DNA from: an uncultured Oscillospiraceae bacterium
GTDB lineage: Bacteria > Bacillota > Clostridia > Oscillospirales > Acutalibacteraceae
Reading direction: 5' to 3'
Assembly (NCBI GenBank): GCA_958366985.1
Contig: CATXDC010000001.1
Coordinates: forward strand, 276,386-340,385
Length of the DNA stretch: 64,000 nucleotides
Shown: positions 7,400-16,061 of the stretch, piece after piece
Layout: each line of letters starts with the position of its first letter
Numbering within the stretch: position 1 is the first letter of the stretch
Notes under the pieces: generated by a model
Seen by the model: only the letters and a program-made list of their open reading frames with translations
Told to the model about the DNA's origin: nothing
Databases searched by the model: none
Position numbers and translations under genes: made by a program

Positions 7400-9592
7400 T
7401 CAGTTAAAGCGTACCTCATTGGAAATTTCATAAATTTTCCCTTTGAAGAAACAGACTATACGAAGATAATAGGTTTTATCATCTTCAAGACTTACCGCAA
7501 TTTTATCCTTTGCAATTCTTGCGCCGTATGGGTCGCCTCCGTAAGAATATGGATTTTCAGAAAACAAAGCAGAAATATCTGTATATACTCCGCTTTTCTC
7601 TCCCCAGATTATCCGGTATGAATAATTGGGAGAATGTTTAGCTTTAAAAGAAAGCTGTGCCAAACCATATCCTATTGTCATGGATGTTTTAAATTCGGGA
7701 ATTTTCCCAAGGGAAGCTTTAATTTTTTCAATGGTCTTTATATCACGGTCTGTATCAGCCACTTCTTTATCTGAAATTTTAGGAAAGACTGATATTTTAA
7801 GTCTTGTAAAAGCAGTCGGAATAAGATATTTCTCATACTCTTTTCCGTCGGTTTTTGCCGCAGCTATTGTTGCAGCCTTATTTCCGCAAAGATTCCAGTT
7901 TTTAGCCTGCTCCATTTTAAGAGAGATTTTACACGGTATATTTTGCGGTGAAGCCGGTAAATGACTACTGTATTTATCATTTTCCTCATACTTCATTTCA
8001 GTGTTTCTTCTGAATGTAAAGTTCCATGGTTCTTTAGGGTATATCTCCCAGTTTTTGGTGTTTTCCTTTCCGTCGTATTTTATGCCTCGATATTCAAAGT
8101 CTGTAATCTGACGCCAGTCCTCAGCAACAGGCATACAGTATATAACGGCTCCTTTTTTTACATACATTGTATTGAGATGGAAGTCCTGCACCTTAATTTC
8201 ACTTCTGAAAAATATTTCAACTACATCAGAAGGATTAAATTCTCTGTCTATAAGAGCATATGAGTCACAGACATTAAGTCTCTTCTCTTCGCCGTTAACG
8301 TATATTTGTGTCTCTTGGCACCAGCTGGGAATACGCAGTTTAAGCTTTAAATTAGCTTTTTCGCCTTTATAAACAAGTTTCACTGTGTCCCTGTACGGAT
8401 AGTCTGTAACTTCTTCAAATGCTATTCGCTTGCCGTTTATCTGTGTTTCCATTTCGTTTGCACCGTAAGCGGTAAGTACAAGGGTATCGCCCTCGGTAAC
8501 CCACATATTCTGGACAAACTTAGGATAACCCATATGCATATTACTGAAACAGCATTCAAATCCGCTTATTCCAAGGGCGTTACTGTCTCCGTGGTCGTTG
8601 CAAAATCCGTGCTGACCGTGGCTCATAAGCACGCTGTTTTCAAGCTGGAAATAGTTATATGCTGAAATTTCATAATCAAAACAGTTTGGCAAATTATTAT
8701 AGGCATAACTTTCGAGAAGATCATATAGATAACTTTCTCCAGTTATCTCTCCCCCAAGCTCAAAAGACAGCATACCCTCAACAACAGCACAGGTTTCAGT
8801 TCCGTTTGTGGCCTGATTATCCTTTGCTCCTTCGTCAGCGTTAGGAAGATTATCTATTCTTCCGTGGTCTGCGCCTATTCTTTCAAGTCCTTTTTTAAGG
8901 CTTTCAAGATACTTTCTATCTCCCGTAAGCAGATATTTATAAAAAGGATATTTAAAACCCTGTGTGGTATTTACAACGTGTTCCCTAGTATTTGTCTTTT
9001 CAAAAGACTCAGCCCAGTCAAAGCTCTGTCTAAGAAGAGTTGCGGCAAGCTCTTCGAGCCATTTTACTTCATCTGAGCACATACCATTTTCTAAGCATTT
9101 ATCACGGTACCACAAGACAATTTCAATATTATCTGCGCCTCTGTATTTTGCCCAGCTTGACAGCGGATAAAATTTTATATACTTTTTCTGAAATCTGAAG
9201 TATTTATCAAAAAATGGTAAAATACGCTTATCCTCATTACCGAGATTCAGCTCCGCCTCGTAATAATCCCTGATTGCCATGAGCATAGGCATTCGAGCCC
9301 ACCACTGCTCTGCATTTGTATGACGGCTTTTAAAGTAAATCTCTTTTTTTAATATCTCACTGCTTCCGAAATCTCCGTTATCCTTTTGATTATCAACTGC
9401 ATAATCAATCCACTTTGCAGCTCTTTTTATAAGTCCTTTATCGTTTAAAGCATAGGCAAGGGCTACAAGTCCTCTAACATAATAGGGTCCTCTTTCCCAG
9501 CTTTCACCGCTTCCGCCAAGCCATCCGCTGTTGGAACCAAATTCATCGTAAAGCTCCATATTTCCTGTGAGATTTTTAGCCTGCAAAAGCAT
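7400..9592 (-). CDS. GH127-like (DUF1680) beta-L-arabinofuranosidase-type enzyme; 5' end cut off by an amber codon
   Basis: The 730 residues from the ATG at 9592 contain the family signature WLGGSGESWERGPYYVRG (about residue 24), the metal-binding ETC near residue 266 and the vicinal Cys pair ECCFSN near 346. In family 127 a Glu and three Cys bind zinc and one of the paired Cys is the nucleophile. The reading frame continues upstream through TAG (9593-9595) into 36 further codons that match the normal N-terminus (see next entry), so this copy lacks its usual first helix unless the stop is bypassed. The ATG directly after the TAG could allow reinitiation, although no strong ribosome binding site precedes it. 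No signal peptide is seen. Confidence 0.8.
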   Translation of the reverse strand: MLLQAKNLTGNMELYDEFGSNSGWLGGSGESWERGPYYVRGLVALAYALNDKGLIKRAAKWIDYAVDNQKDNGDFGSSEILKKEIYFKSRHTNAEQWWARMPMLMAIRDYYEAELNLGNEDKRILPFFDKYFRFQKKYIKFYPLSSWAKYRGADNIEIVLWYRDKCLENGMCSDEVKWLEELAATLLRQSFDWAESFEKTNTREHVVNTTQGFKYPFYKYLLTGDRKYLESLKKGLERIGADHGRIDNLPNADEGAKDNQATNGTETCAVVEGMLSFELGGEITGESYLYDLLESYAYNNLPNCFDYEISAYNYFQLENSVLMSHGQHGFCNDHGDSNALGISGFECCFSNMHMGYPKFVQNMWVTEGDTLVLTAYGANEMETQINGKRIAFEEVTDYPYRDTVKLVYKGEKANLKLKLRIPSWCQETQIYVNGEEKRLNVCDSYALIDREFNPSDVVEIFFRSEIKVQDFHLNTMYVKKGAVIYCMPVAEDWRQITDFEYRGIKYDGKENTKNWEIYPKEPWNFTFRRNTEMKYEENDKYSSHLPASPQNIPCKISLKMEQAKNWNLCGNKAATIAAAKTDGKEYEKYLIPTAFTRLKISVFPKISDKEVADTDRDIKTIEKIKASLGKIPEFKTSMTIGYGLAQLSFKAKHSPNYSYRIIWGEKSGVYTDISALFSENPYSYGGDPYGARIAKDKIAVSLEDDKTYYLRIVCFFKGKIYEISNEVRFN

Positions 9593-9703
9593 CTAGGTTT
9601 TAAGATATCCTGAAGGTTTTACGGCTCCCAAAGGTAAAGATTTAAATTTTCTATTGATTAATTTATCCACAGCTACTTTCCCTTTCCCCATTTGCACTTT
9701 CAT
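9593..9703 (-). pseudogene. Detached 5' end of the GH127-like gene, interrupted by TAG
   Basis: From the ATG at 9703 (or 9691) the frame reads 36 codons including FKSLPLGAVKPSGYLKT and then TAG, directly followed by the ATG of the downstream frame. Members of the family read P-L-G-x-V-K-P-x-G-W-L-K-x-Q at this point, so the TAG stands where a Gln (CAG) is expected; a single C-to-T change would create it. The frame is otherwise unbroken. TAG also serves as the true stop of the radical SAM gene at 46202, which favours an ordinary nonsense mutation. Confidence 0.75.
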
Positions 9704-9725
9704 TTTTTATGAAAAATAAAGTCAT

Positions 9726-9754
9726 ATATTATTCATTGTATAAAAATGATTTAA
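9726..9754 (-). promoter_or_regulatory. Probable activator-dependent promoter of the GH127-symporter-GH36 operon
   Basis: TAATAT (9726-9731, minus strand) is a good -10, but the -35 hexamer 17 bases upstream (9749-9754) is poor, as expected for a promoter that needs an activator. Upstream, ACATTG occurs at 9754-9759 and 9782-9787, possible half-sites for the divergent AraC-type protein. The half-site idea is inference. Confidence 0.4.
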
Positions 9755-9860
9755 CATTGCTTATTCTTTTATTAAAATTGTACATTGTTTTTTGTTATAA
9801 AAAAATAGTATCATTAATCCATTATATGGCATAATGTATCCAAAATCAGGGAGGCACACT

Positions 9861-10712
9861 ATGGAAAAGGGTATGAGGGTCACTTATAACACATCGCCAA
9901 TGTCAGATGAACTATATATTTACGAAATAGGCACGCAAATCTGTTTTCCCGAAAAACCTGTTGTTACTCACGTTTTCGAATACAACACAATTCATTTTGT
10001 AATATCCGGTGAGGGCTGGTTTGAAGGACAGCTCCTCAAAGCCGGAGAAGGTTTTGTTGTTAAACAGGGGCAGCTTGCAGTATATCAGTCAAATCCCGAA
10101 AATCCTTGGGTCTACTACTGGATGAACGCTTCCGGTACTGCTTCCGACGAAGTATTTAAACGAGTTGGCTTTTCCGAAAATAAAAAAACCTTTAAGTATT
10201 CAAGAATCAAAGAAATATCTGCTCTTTTTGAAGAAATCATCGAAGGTGAATGGGAATATAACGACAAGCATCTTATTCTAAACAGCTACTTTTACAATAT
10301 AATGAGTATACTCAGTAAGGATTTTGATGACCTGAATTATTCCTCGGTTTCATATTCGAGAGCTGAGGAGCATTTTAAAAACGCTCTCAGATTTATAGCC
10401 AACAATTTTTCAAAACATATCACAATTGAAGACATTGCCAACGCTGAAAACGTTGAACGCCACTACCTTAACAAGCTATTTAAAAAGTATTCCGACCGCT
10501 CTCCTCAGGCTCATCTGATTGATTGCAGAATCAGAAAGGCTCAAACTCTTTTATGGTCAACGGATTTTTCAGTAAGCACTATCGCCTCCTCTGTGGGCTA
10601 CGACGATGTACTTCAGTTTTCAAGAATCTTTAAGAAAAAAGTCGGCGTATCACCTAAATTCTTTCGAAATGAGCGCAGCGACAGATCTAACGAGTTTCAG
10701 AATAACTATTAA
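9861..10712 (+). CDS. AraC-family transcriptional regulator
   Basis: The 283-residue protein has an N-terminal cupin-like sugar-sensing domain (about residues 15-130, with THVFEYNTIHFVISGEGWFE) and a C-terminal pair of helix-turn-helix motifs (about 180-275: ITIEDIANAENVERHYLNKL and SVSTIASSVGYDDVLQFSRI). The ATG at 9861 was preferred over the one at 9834 because GGGAGG sits eight bases before it. It is divergent from the GH127-symporter-LRR-GH36 operon and is probably its activator. Confidence 0.9.
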   Translation: MEKGMRVTYNTSPMSDELYIYEIGTQICFPEKPVVTHVFEYNTIHFVISGEGWFEGQLLKAGEGFVVKQGQLAVYQSNPENPWVYYWMNASGTASDEVFKRVGFSENKKTFKYSRIKEISALFEEIIEGEWEYNDKHLILNSYFYNIMSILSKDFDDLNYSSVSYSRAEEHFKNALRFIANNFSKHITIEDIANAENVERHYLNKLFKKYSDRSPQAHLIDCRIRKAQTLLWSTDFSVSTIASSVGYDDVLQFSRIFKKKVGVSPKFFRNERSDRSNEFQNNY

Positions 10713-10771
10713 TACAGTACAGACAGATTGAAAATATATAACAAAAGCACATCTATAATATCCAAACAAAT

Positions 10772-10812
10772 AAACACCCCAACAATGCAGGAATTGCATT
10801 ATTGGGGTGTTT
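10772..10812. terminator. Bidirectional terminator
   Basis: An 18-base stem (10772-10789 with 10795-10812, one mismatch) and 5-base loop lies between the convergent AraC gene and the ABC permease gene. The T-rich side faces the minus strand. A 70-codon frame across it is not considered a gene. Confidence 0.75.
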
Positions 10813-10918
10813 GCATCAGTATCAAAAATCAGTTAACTGAAATATCAAGCACATTGAAATTTCGAAATACCGAAAACAAAATTTTCAGTAAAAACCTATA
10901 CTCATTATGCTTACATAA

Positions 10919-13174
10919 TTACTTCAGTCTGTTTGTATAATAAAGCTTGGTCGAAGATGGCACACCGTTTCCGGAATCATTTGTAAAGTAATATATATAA
11001 CCTGTACCATTGGTTTTCAGAGCAGCCAGTTCGCTTTCAAGATCCGACTGAGTCTTTGCTTTCTCGAGCAGGTAGCTGCGGTCGTAATCTGTAAAACTGT
11101 TAATAGAGGTTTTTATAAGCAAATCACCTGATACGGTTCCGCTAAAACAAGATTTAAAATCTTCAAGAAGCCAAGGACCGCCGCTCTCGCACATCGGATA
11201 AATAACCTCTGTTGGACCATACAAATCATTTGAAACACTGTAACTAACAGATGTGACAACTACTTTCCAGTCATCTGTTACACTGTCAATTGACTTTGCA
11301 GGAGCAAAGAAGCCCTTATCATCCAGCATCTTACGTACCTCTTCAAAATCTGACAATGAAATCATGTTGTTTACAGTCTTGATATAGCTGTTGCTCATAG
11401 AATAATAGAAATTGTCGTAAGCGCTCAGAGGAATTTTATAAAATACTTCTTTTGCAGCAGATGTTGCTTTGTCTGTAAAGAAAACAAATTTCACCTCGGC
11501 CATGTCTTTGTTTTCTCCGCTGACCGGACCTATAGTATCTATAAACTGTGAGTCGGGCTCAATCCTTACTTCATCACCGGTATTCAGTGTCTCTGCATAA
11601 GCTACATATAGGTCGAAAACCTTCTTTGCCTCCGCATCCTTCAAAACTATTGCTCTATTGTTTACAGAAAGATATACAGATGCCAGATCATCGGAACTAT
11701 AAGGCATAGCACGTTTCTGAGCATATTCCTTTTCCTTGGTGAGGTTTTCATAGGTCTTTAAATGCGTGTATTCAAGCATACCGTCGGTTTTATTTTCTTC
11801 ATAATATCCACAGGGAATAATCCTTGTGACAGTTTTTCCGTCCTTAAGAAAATATGTTATCTTAGCACGACTGAATGTGATGTTGAAATCTCCATTTGCA
11901 AGAGAATCCTTATGAAACTCAATAACACTTTTAAAGGATTCTTCACGGCTAAGCTCTATCGGCTCTGATTCGATTGCACCTGATCCTCCGAAGATACGAT
12001 AGAGGAAATCTGTGGAACCGTACTCATTAATACCATCTTCCACTTCAATCTTTGCAATCTCCGATATCTCAGGGATTCTGTTTGAATAAGAAGCTGTACC
12101 ATACTTTGCCGTAAACATTACTCCGGCAAAAACAGCCGTGAAGCCAAGCCAGTAGAAAACAGTTGATTTTTTTACCTTTCTTTCACGGATAAGGTCAACA
12201 ATAAATATAACTGCTGTAAGTATTGCTGCCACCGCAACAGAAATATAAACATTACCCGCAATTATGCAGGCAAACGTACCGACAAGCAGAGCCAGACCCA
12301 TTACACCAAAATACAAAGGCGTATTGCTGGACGAGAAGGTTTCTGAGTTTTCACTCTTTCTGGCACGATAAAAATGAAGTCCTGTAAAAAGTGCAATTAA
12401 AGCTGTCAACAGGCTCATTGCAACAGACATTGCAAATGAAATGTCATTTCCGAGCATATTTGACATAAGCAATCCGTAAGGGAACAGAGCCCAAACACTT
12501 TCAAAGATATTTGCAAAGCCATTAATAATCTTTTCAAAACTTATAAAAAGCGTATAAACTCCAAGGGGCAAAACAAGAAGTATTAAAACTGCATTTATTA
12601 TATAGCTTATAACAACACCTGAAACCGATACGCAAAGAGCCAATATACCCGTAACAGATGCAAGTATTGCAAAAGTCACAAGCTCATTGAGGAAAATAAT
12701 ACTCAGATCTGCAAAAGAAACTGCAGAACAAAGTTTAATGACAACTGCAACAACAGCAAATTCAATGATCATTGAAATAACGTTTATTATAAGCACAAAG
12801 CATACTGCCGCCCAGTAATAAGCATCTCTTGTTACGGGGAAACTATGATATAAATCAGTTTTACGCTTGCTGTAAAGAAACGCAAACAACACATTGAACA
12901 CTACAAACGCACACAATGTACCTATTATAACATCAACAACCATCAAAGGTGTAGTAAGAGTATAGGTTACATCGTTGAGAAGCCTGACAACGGCAGGATC
13001 CAAAACAGTTTCCGCTGACTGTCCGTACATCTCTGCTGAACAAATACCGATACTTACAGCCGCCGATAACAGTACTCTGATTACAGTAAATGCAATAAGC
13101 AGCCACTTCTGAGATTTTATATTCCACTTTAACTGTTCTTTAAAGCCATTATTCGATAACGCCTTTGATGTCAT
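10919..13174 (-). CDS. ABC-2-type transporter permease, large
   Basis: The 751-residue protein has six to eight hydrophobic segments in its first 340 residues, with the cytoplasmic loop YSKRKTDLYHSFPVTRDAYY near residue 105 that is typical of YtrC/YtrD-like permeases. Residues from about 365 onward form a large hydrophilic domain after the last membrane segment, probably outside the cell. Its gene overlaps the ATPase gene by 26 bases, so the two form one exporter or bacitracin-type efflux system. The substrate is unknown. Confidence 0.8.
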   Translation of the reverse strand: MTSKALSNNGFKEQLKWNIKSQKWLLIAFTVIRVLLSAAVSIGICSAEMYGQSAETVLDPAVVRLLNDVTYTLTTPLMVVDVIIGTLCAFVVFNVLFAFLYSKRKTDLYHSFPVTRDAYYWAAVCFVLIINVISMIIEFAVVAVVIKLCSAVSFADLSIIFLNELVTFAILASVTGILALCVSVSGVVISYIINAVLILLVLPLGVYTLFISFEKIINGFANIFESVWALFPYGLLMSNMLGNDISFAMSVAMSLLTALIALFTGLHFYRARKSENSETFSSSNTPLYFGVMGLALLVGTFACIIAGNVYISVAVAAILTAVIFIVDLIRERKVKKSTVFYWLGFTAVFAGVMFTAKYGTASYSNRIPEISEIAKIEVEDGINEYGSTDFLYRIFGGSGAIESEPIELSREESFKSVIEFHKDSLANGDFNITFSRAKITYFLKDGKTVTRIIPCGYYEENKTDGMLEYTHLKTYENLTKEKEYAQKRAMPYSSDDLASVYLSVNNRAIVLKDAEAKKVFDLYVAYAETLNTGDEVRIEPDSQFIDTIGPVSGENKDMAEVKFVFFTDKATSAAKEVFYKIPLSAYDNFYYSMSNSYIKTVNNMISLSDFEEVRKMLDDKGFFAPAKSIDSVTDDWKVVVTSVSYSVSNDLYGPTEVIYPMCESGGPWLLEDFKSCFSGTVSGDLLIKTSINSFTDYDRSYLLEKAKTQSDLESELAALKTNGTGYIYYFTNDSGNGVPSSTKLYYTNRLK

Positions 13175-14051
13175 AACCTATCGCCCCCATTTCACTGATA
13201 AATACTTCTTCCAGCGAAAGCGGAAGAACTTCATAATAAACTACTTTGTAACCGTCCATGATCTTTTCAATCTGTTCTTTTTCCGCATGAACAGTCCATT
13301 CGGCAAGTCTGCCTCTCTTGCTCTCTTTGACAACTTTGAATTTTGACTTGGCCTGTGCCTCATCCTCTTCGTTTTCAAATACTGCAACAATCTTGTTGAT
13401 TTCAAGTTTAAGAGAATCAAGCTCACGCTCCATAATAACGGTTCCCTTATGAAGTAGTCCCACATGATCGCAGAAATCTTCAAGCTCACGGAGATTGTGT
13501 GAGGAAATAATAATAGTAGCGTCGTTATCTACTACAAAATCAATGAGAAGCTTTCTGAGAACCTCACGGACAACCGGATCAAGTCCGTCAAAAATCTCAT
13601 CAAACAGGAAATACTTCGGCGCCGCTGACAAAGCCAATATAAGCGCCGCCTGTCGCTGCATACCTTTTGACATTGATGTGATTTTCATCTTTTTATCAAG
13701 AGGAAAAACAGACGAATAATATTTATATTTCTCCTCGTTCCAATTAGGATATATGGTTCTGTAAAAAGCCGCCATTTTCTCAATGCTTGCCTGCGGGAAA
13801 AAATACGGATAGTCAGATATGAAAATCATATTTCCCTTTACGTCACAGTTTTCAAAGGGTTCCTTTCCGTCAACGAGAATTTTTCCTTCATCAGGTTTGT
13901 AGACTCCAGCAAGAGTACGCAAAAAAGTTGACTTTCCGGCTCCGTTAGAACCCACAAGACCAAATATTCCCGATTCGGCAATATTGAAGGTTACATTGTC
14001 AAGAGCAACTTTTTTCCCAAACCTTTTTACAAGGTTTTTAACTTCAATCAT
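13149..14051 (-). CDS. ABC transporter ATP-binding protein (YtrB-like)
   Basis: The 300-residue protein has all ABC ATPase motifs: Walker A GSNGAGKST (about residues 34-42), signature SKGMQRQ (about 133), Walker B with YFLFDEIFDGLDP (about 147) and the switch His in ISSHNLRELEDF. A C-terminal extension of about 80 residues is common in YtrB relatives. It lies between a YtrA-type regulator and its permease, the layout of the Bacillus ytr operon, which answers cell-wall-active antibiotics. Same function here is inference. Confidence 0.9.
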   Translation of the reverse strand: MIEVKNLVKRFGKKVALDNVTFNIAESGIFGLVGSNGAGKSTFLRTLAGVYKPDEGKILVDGKEPFENCDVKGNMIFISDYPYFFPQASIEKMAAFYRTIYPNWNEEKYKYYSSVFPLDKKMKITSMSKGMQRQAALILALSAAPKYFLFDEIFDGLDPVVREVLRKLLIDFVVDNDATIIISSHNLRELEDFCDHVGLLHKGTVIMERELDSLKLEINKIVAVFENEEDEAQAKSKFKVVKESKRGRLAEWTVHAEKEQIEKIMDGYKVVYYEVLPLSLEEVFISEMGAIGYDIKGVIE

Positions 14052-14096
14052 CCTGTTTCCTCCTTTATATAGTGGGATAATTTAGTTTCAAGCCGT

Positions 14097-14459
14097 TCAT
14101 CCGTTCAGATACATTTTCTTAACTTCGGAAATAACATCTTCCAGTGACATTCCGGCTTTTTTTGCATCAGTTACTGCGCTTTCCAGCTTCAGTTTTGCCA
14201 TTGCAGTTATTTTTTCTATCCCTTCACCATTAGCGTTTACAAAAACTCCTTTGCCTACAAGAGTATAAAGTATCCCCTTGCTTTCAAGATTGTTATATGC
14301 TCGCTGAACAGTATTGGGATTTACATTGAGTTCCTTCGCCATACTGCGTACAGAGGGAAGCTGATCGTTTGCTTTGAAAACTCCGCTTGCAATGCATTTC
14401 ATTATCGAATATTCAATTTGCTCATACAGCGCACCTGTATTGCGTTCCAGTATAAACAT
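14097..14459 (-). CDS. GntR-family regulator, YtrA subfamily
   Basis: The 120-residue protein has the winged helix (about residues 8-75: QLPSVRSMAKELNVNPNTVQ) and the short C-terminal dimerisation tail of the YtrA group, without a large effector domain. I chose the ATG at 14459 because AGGGGAAG lies at the right distance; the GTG at 14465 would overlap that site. It is the first gene of the ABC operon. A 19-base palindrome at the transcription start (14487-14505) points to autorepression. Confidence 0.9.
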   Translation of the reverse strand: MFILERNTGALYEQIEYSIMKCIASGVFKANDQLPSVRSMAKELNVNPNTVQRAYNNLESKGILYTLVGKGVFVNANGEGIEKITAMAKLKLESAVTDAKKAGMSLEDVISEVKKMYLNG

Positions 14460-14486
14460 CCTCACTTCCCCTTTTTTGTATTAAGC

Positions 14487-14505
14487 GTATTAATTCAATT
14501 AGTAC
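14487..14505. promoter_or_regulatory. Operator-like palindrome of the YtrA-type regulator
   Basis: GTATTAATTCAATTAGTAC is a 19-base palindrome with one mismatch. It lies just downstream of the -10 box at 14512-14517, so a bound repressor would block transcription start of the regulator-ABC operon. Confidence 0.6.
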
Positions 14506-14511
14506 AGTTGC

Positions 14512-14540
14512 AATATATCACATCCCATAATTATTGTCAA
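14512..14540 (-). promoter_or_regulatory. Promoter of the GntR-ABC operon
   Basis: On the minus strand TTGACA (14535-14540), a 17-base spacer and TATATT (14512-14517) form a strong vegetative promoter. Confidence 0.75.
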
Positions 14541-14589
14541 GCATTGCAACATAAATTTAGAACATTTGTAACTTTTGTTGAAATTACAT

Positions 14590-14622
14590 AAAAAAGCAGC
14601 GCCGATAATCCGACGCCGCAAA
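14590..14622 (-). terminator. Terminator of the uxuA-uxaC operon
   Basis: On the minus strand GCGGCGTCGG pairs with TCGGCGCTGC, with three G-U pairs, and six T residues follow. It lies about 25 bases past the uxaC stop. Confidence 0.75.
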
Positions 14623-14647
14623 ATAAGAGTATATCAAATACAATAAG

Positions 14648-15970
14648 TTAAAATTTTAAATTCAAAAATTCAACTACGTTACCGTATGCTATATCTTTGG
14701 CTATATCAAGGGCACAATTAAGATCTAACTTATCCTCAGACACAAGCTCTCCAAGATAGTCAGCAAGTATTCTTCTGTAAAAATCAAAGCGTACATATCC
14801 GGCTAAATTTCTTGAATCTGTAAGCATTCCTAAATCACAGCTGAGAGCTGAGTATTCGGATGCATTTTCAAAATGTCCTCTAATGCCGCTGTAAGAATCA
14901 TTATGCCACCACGGTGCACCGACCTTTACGTTTCTGAAAGAACCTGCAACCTGGAAAAGCATACGTTCATCATAAGGATTAAGAGAATAAATAACTGTTT
15001 TAGGAAGATTTCCGCTATAATCGAGAAAGCTGAAAATCTCTGTCAAGCAATGGGGATAAAGCACGCTTCCTGCAATATCGAATCCGCTGTCAACACCGAC
15101 ACTTTCAAACATCTTTTTATTGATGTTTCTCTTAACATTCAGATGAACCTGCATTATTATTGAATTTTTAGCGTAAATTTCAGCTAAGCGGCTGAAAACA
15201 TAACCCTTAAACTCTCTGCTCTCCTGTTCGGATACTCTTTCATTCCTTTTTTCAAAGATGCTCTGAGCTCTGCTATAATCAGCAAGAATCGGAGTAACTG
15301 AAAAACACTGATCTGAAATTTTACATCCCTGAGAAATGAAAAATTCAAGCCTTTTTTCGAGAGCCAGAATAAGACTGTCTACATCCTTTACCTCAACCTG
15401 ACTTACTTCGGAAAGCTTACTGTAATATTCATCATTAAGCTCAAAAGCTTTATCAGGTCTGAAAGTAGGAGTAAAGAGTATTCCCTCATACTCTCCGTGA
15501 TACTCAAGTGAGTCCACAGGATCATCAGTAGTAGCTACAAACTTAACAGGAAAACGCTTTATTATCTGCCTTGCAGTAAGCTCATCCTTATGCTTTTCGC
15601 ACTCATTCCAAATCTTTTCGGCAGTATCCTTGCTCATATGCTCGGTGATTCCGAAAAGCGTCTCAAGCTCAAGATGACTCCAGTAATAAAGTGAATTACC
15701 TGCAAGCTTCGGCATGATTTCAGCGTACTTCATAAACTTCTCTCGCCATGATGCATCGCCTGTAATATACTTTTCGTCAACACCGCAGATTCTCATTGCA
15801 CGCCATTTATAATGGTCGTGGCTGAGCCAGAGTTCCCCTATATTTTCATATGCATAATCATCTGCAATGTCTTTGGGATTTAAATGGCAATGATAGTCCA
15901 CAATGGGCAGGTCTTTTATTTCATCATAGATTTTCCGTGCTTCATGGGTTCTCAAAAATCTTTTATCCAT
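14648..15970 (-). CDS. uxaC: Uronate isomerase
   Basis: The 440-residue protein belongs to the amidohydrolase-like uronate isomerases that turn D-glucuronate into D-fructuronate (and galacturonate into tagaturonate). The N-terminus has the metal-binding YHCHLNP motif (about residue 26), then VATTDDPVDSLEYH near 145 and GAPWWHNDSYSGIRGHFE near 350, all typical of UxaC. The ATG at 15970 is preceded by GAGGGTG; a GTG three codons earlier overlaps that site and is less likely. It follows uxuA in one operon. Confidence 0.95.
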   Translation of the reverse strand: MDKRFLRTHEARKIYDEIKDLPIVDYHCHLNPKDIADDYAYENIGELWLSHDHYKWRAMRICGVDEKYITGDASWREKFMKYAEIMPKLAGNSLYYWSHLELETLFGITEHMSKDTAEKIWNECEKHKDELTARQIIKRFPVKFVATTDDPVDSLEYHGEYEGILFTPTFRPDKAFELNDEYYSKLSEVSQVEVKDVDSLILALEKRLEFFISQGCKISDQCFSVTPILADYSRAQSIFEKRNERVSEQESREFKGYVFSRLAEIYAKNSIIMQVHLNVKRNINKKMFESVGVDSGFDIAGSVLYPHCLTEIFSFLDYSGNLPKTVIYSLNPYDERMLFQVAGSFRNVKVGAPWWHNDSYSGIRGHFENASEYSALSCDLGMLTDSRNLAGYVRFDFYRRILADYLGELVSEDKLDLNCALDIAKDIAYGNVVEFLNLKF

Positions 15971-16061
15971 ATTAATCACCCTCGGATACTAATTTGCACA
16001 AAAGAGTTGAAAGGCTTGTTTTGTGCACGGTATCTTTACCTTTCCTGTTTTAAATTCTTAA

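Noticed and set aside
9593..9595. TAG in the GH127-like gene as a recoded sense codon (for example pyrrolysine or a suppressed stop)
   Set aside because: TAG is used as a normal stop for the radical SAM gene (46202-46204), the family is not known for recoding, and no suppressor or pyl genes are visible here. An ordinary nonsense mutation is simpler, although it cannot be proven from this window.
10728..10940. A 70-codon reading frame after the AraC gene
   Set aside because: It runs through a strong terminator hairpin and into the end of the convergent permease gene, with no ribosome binding site or family resemblance.
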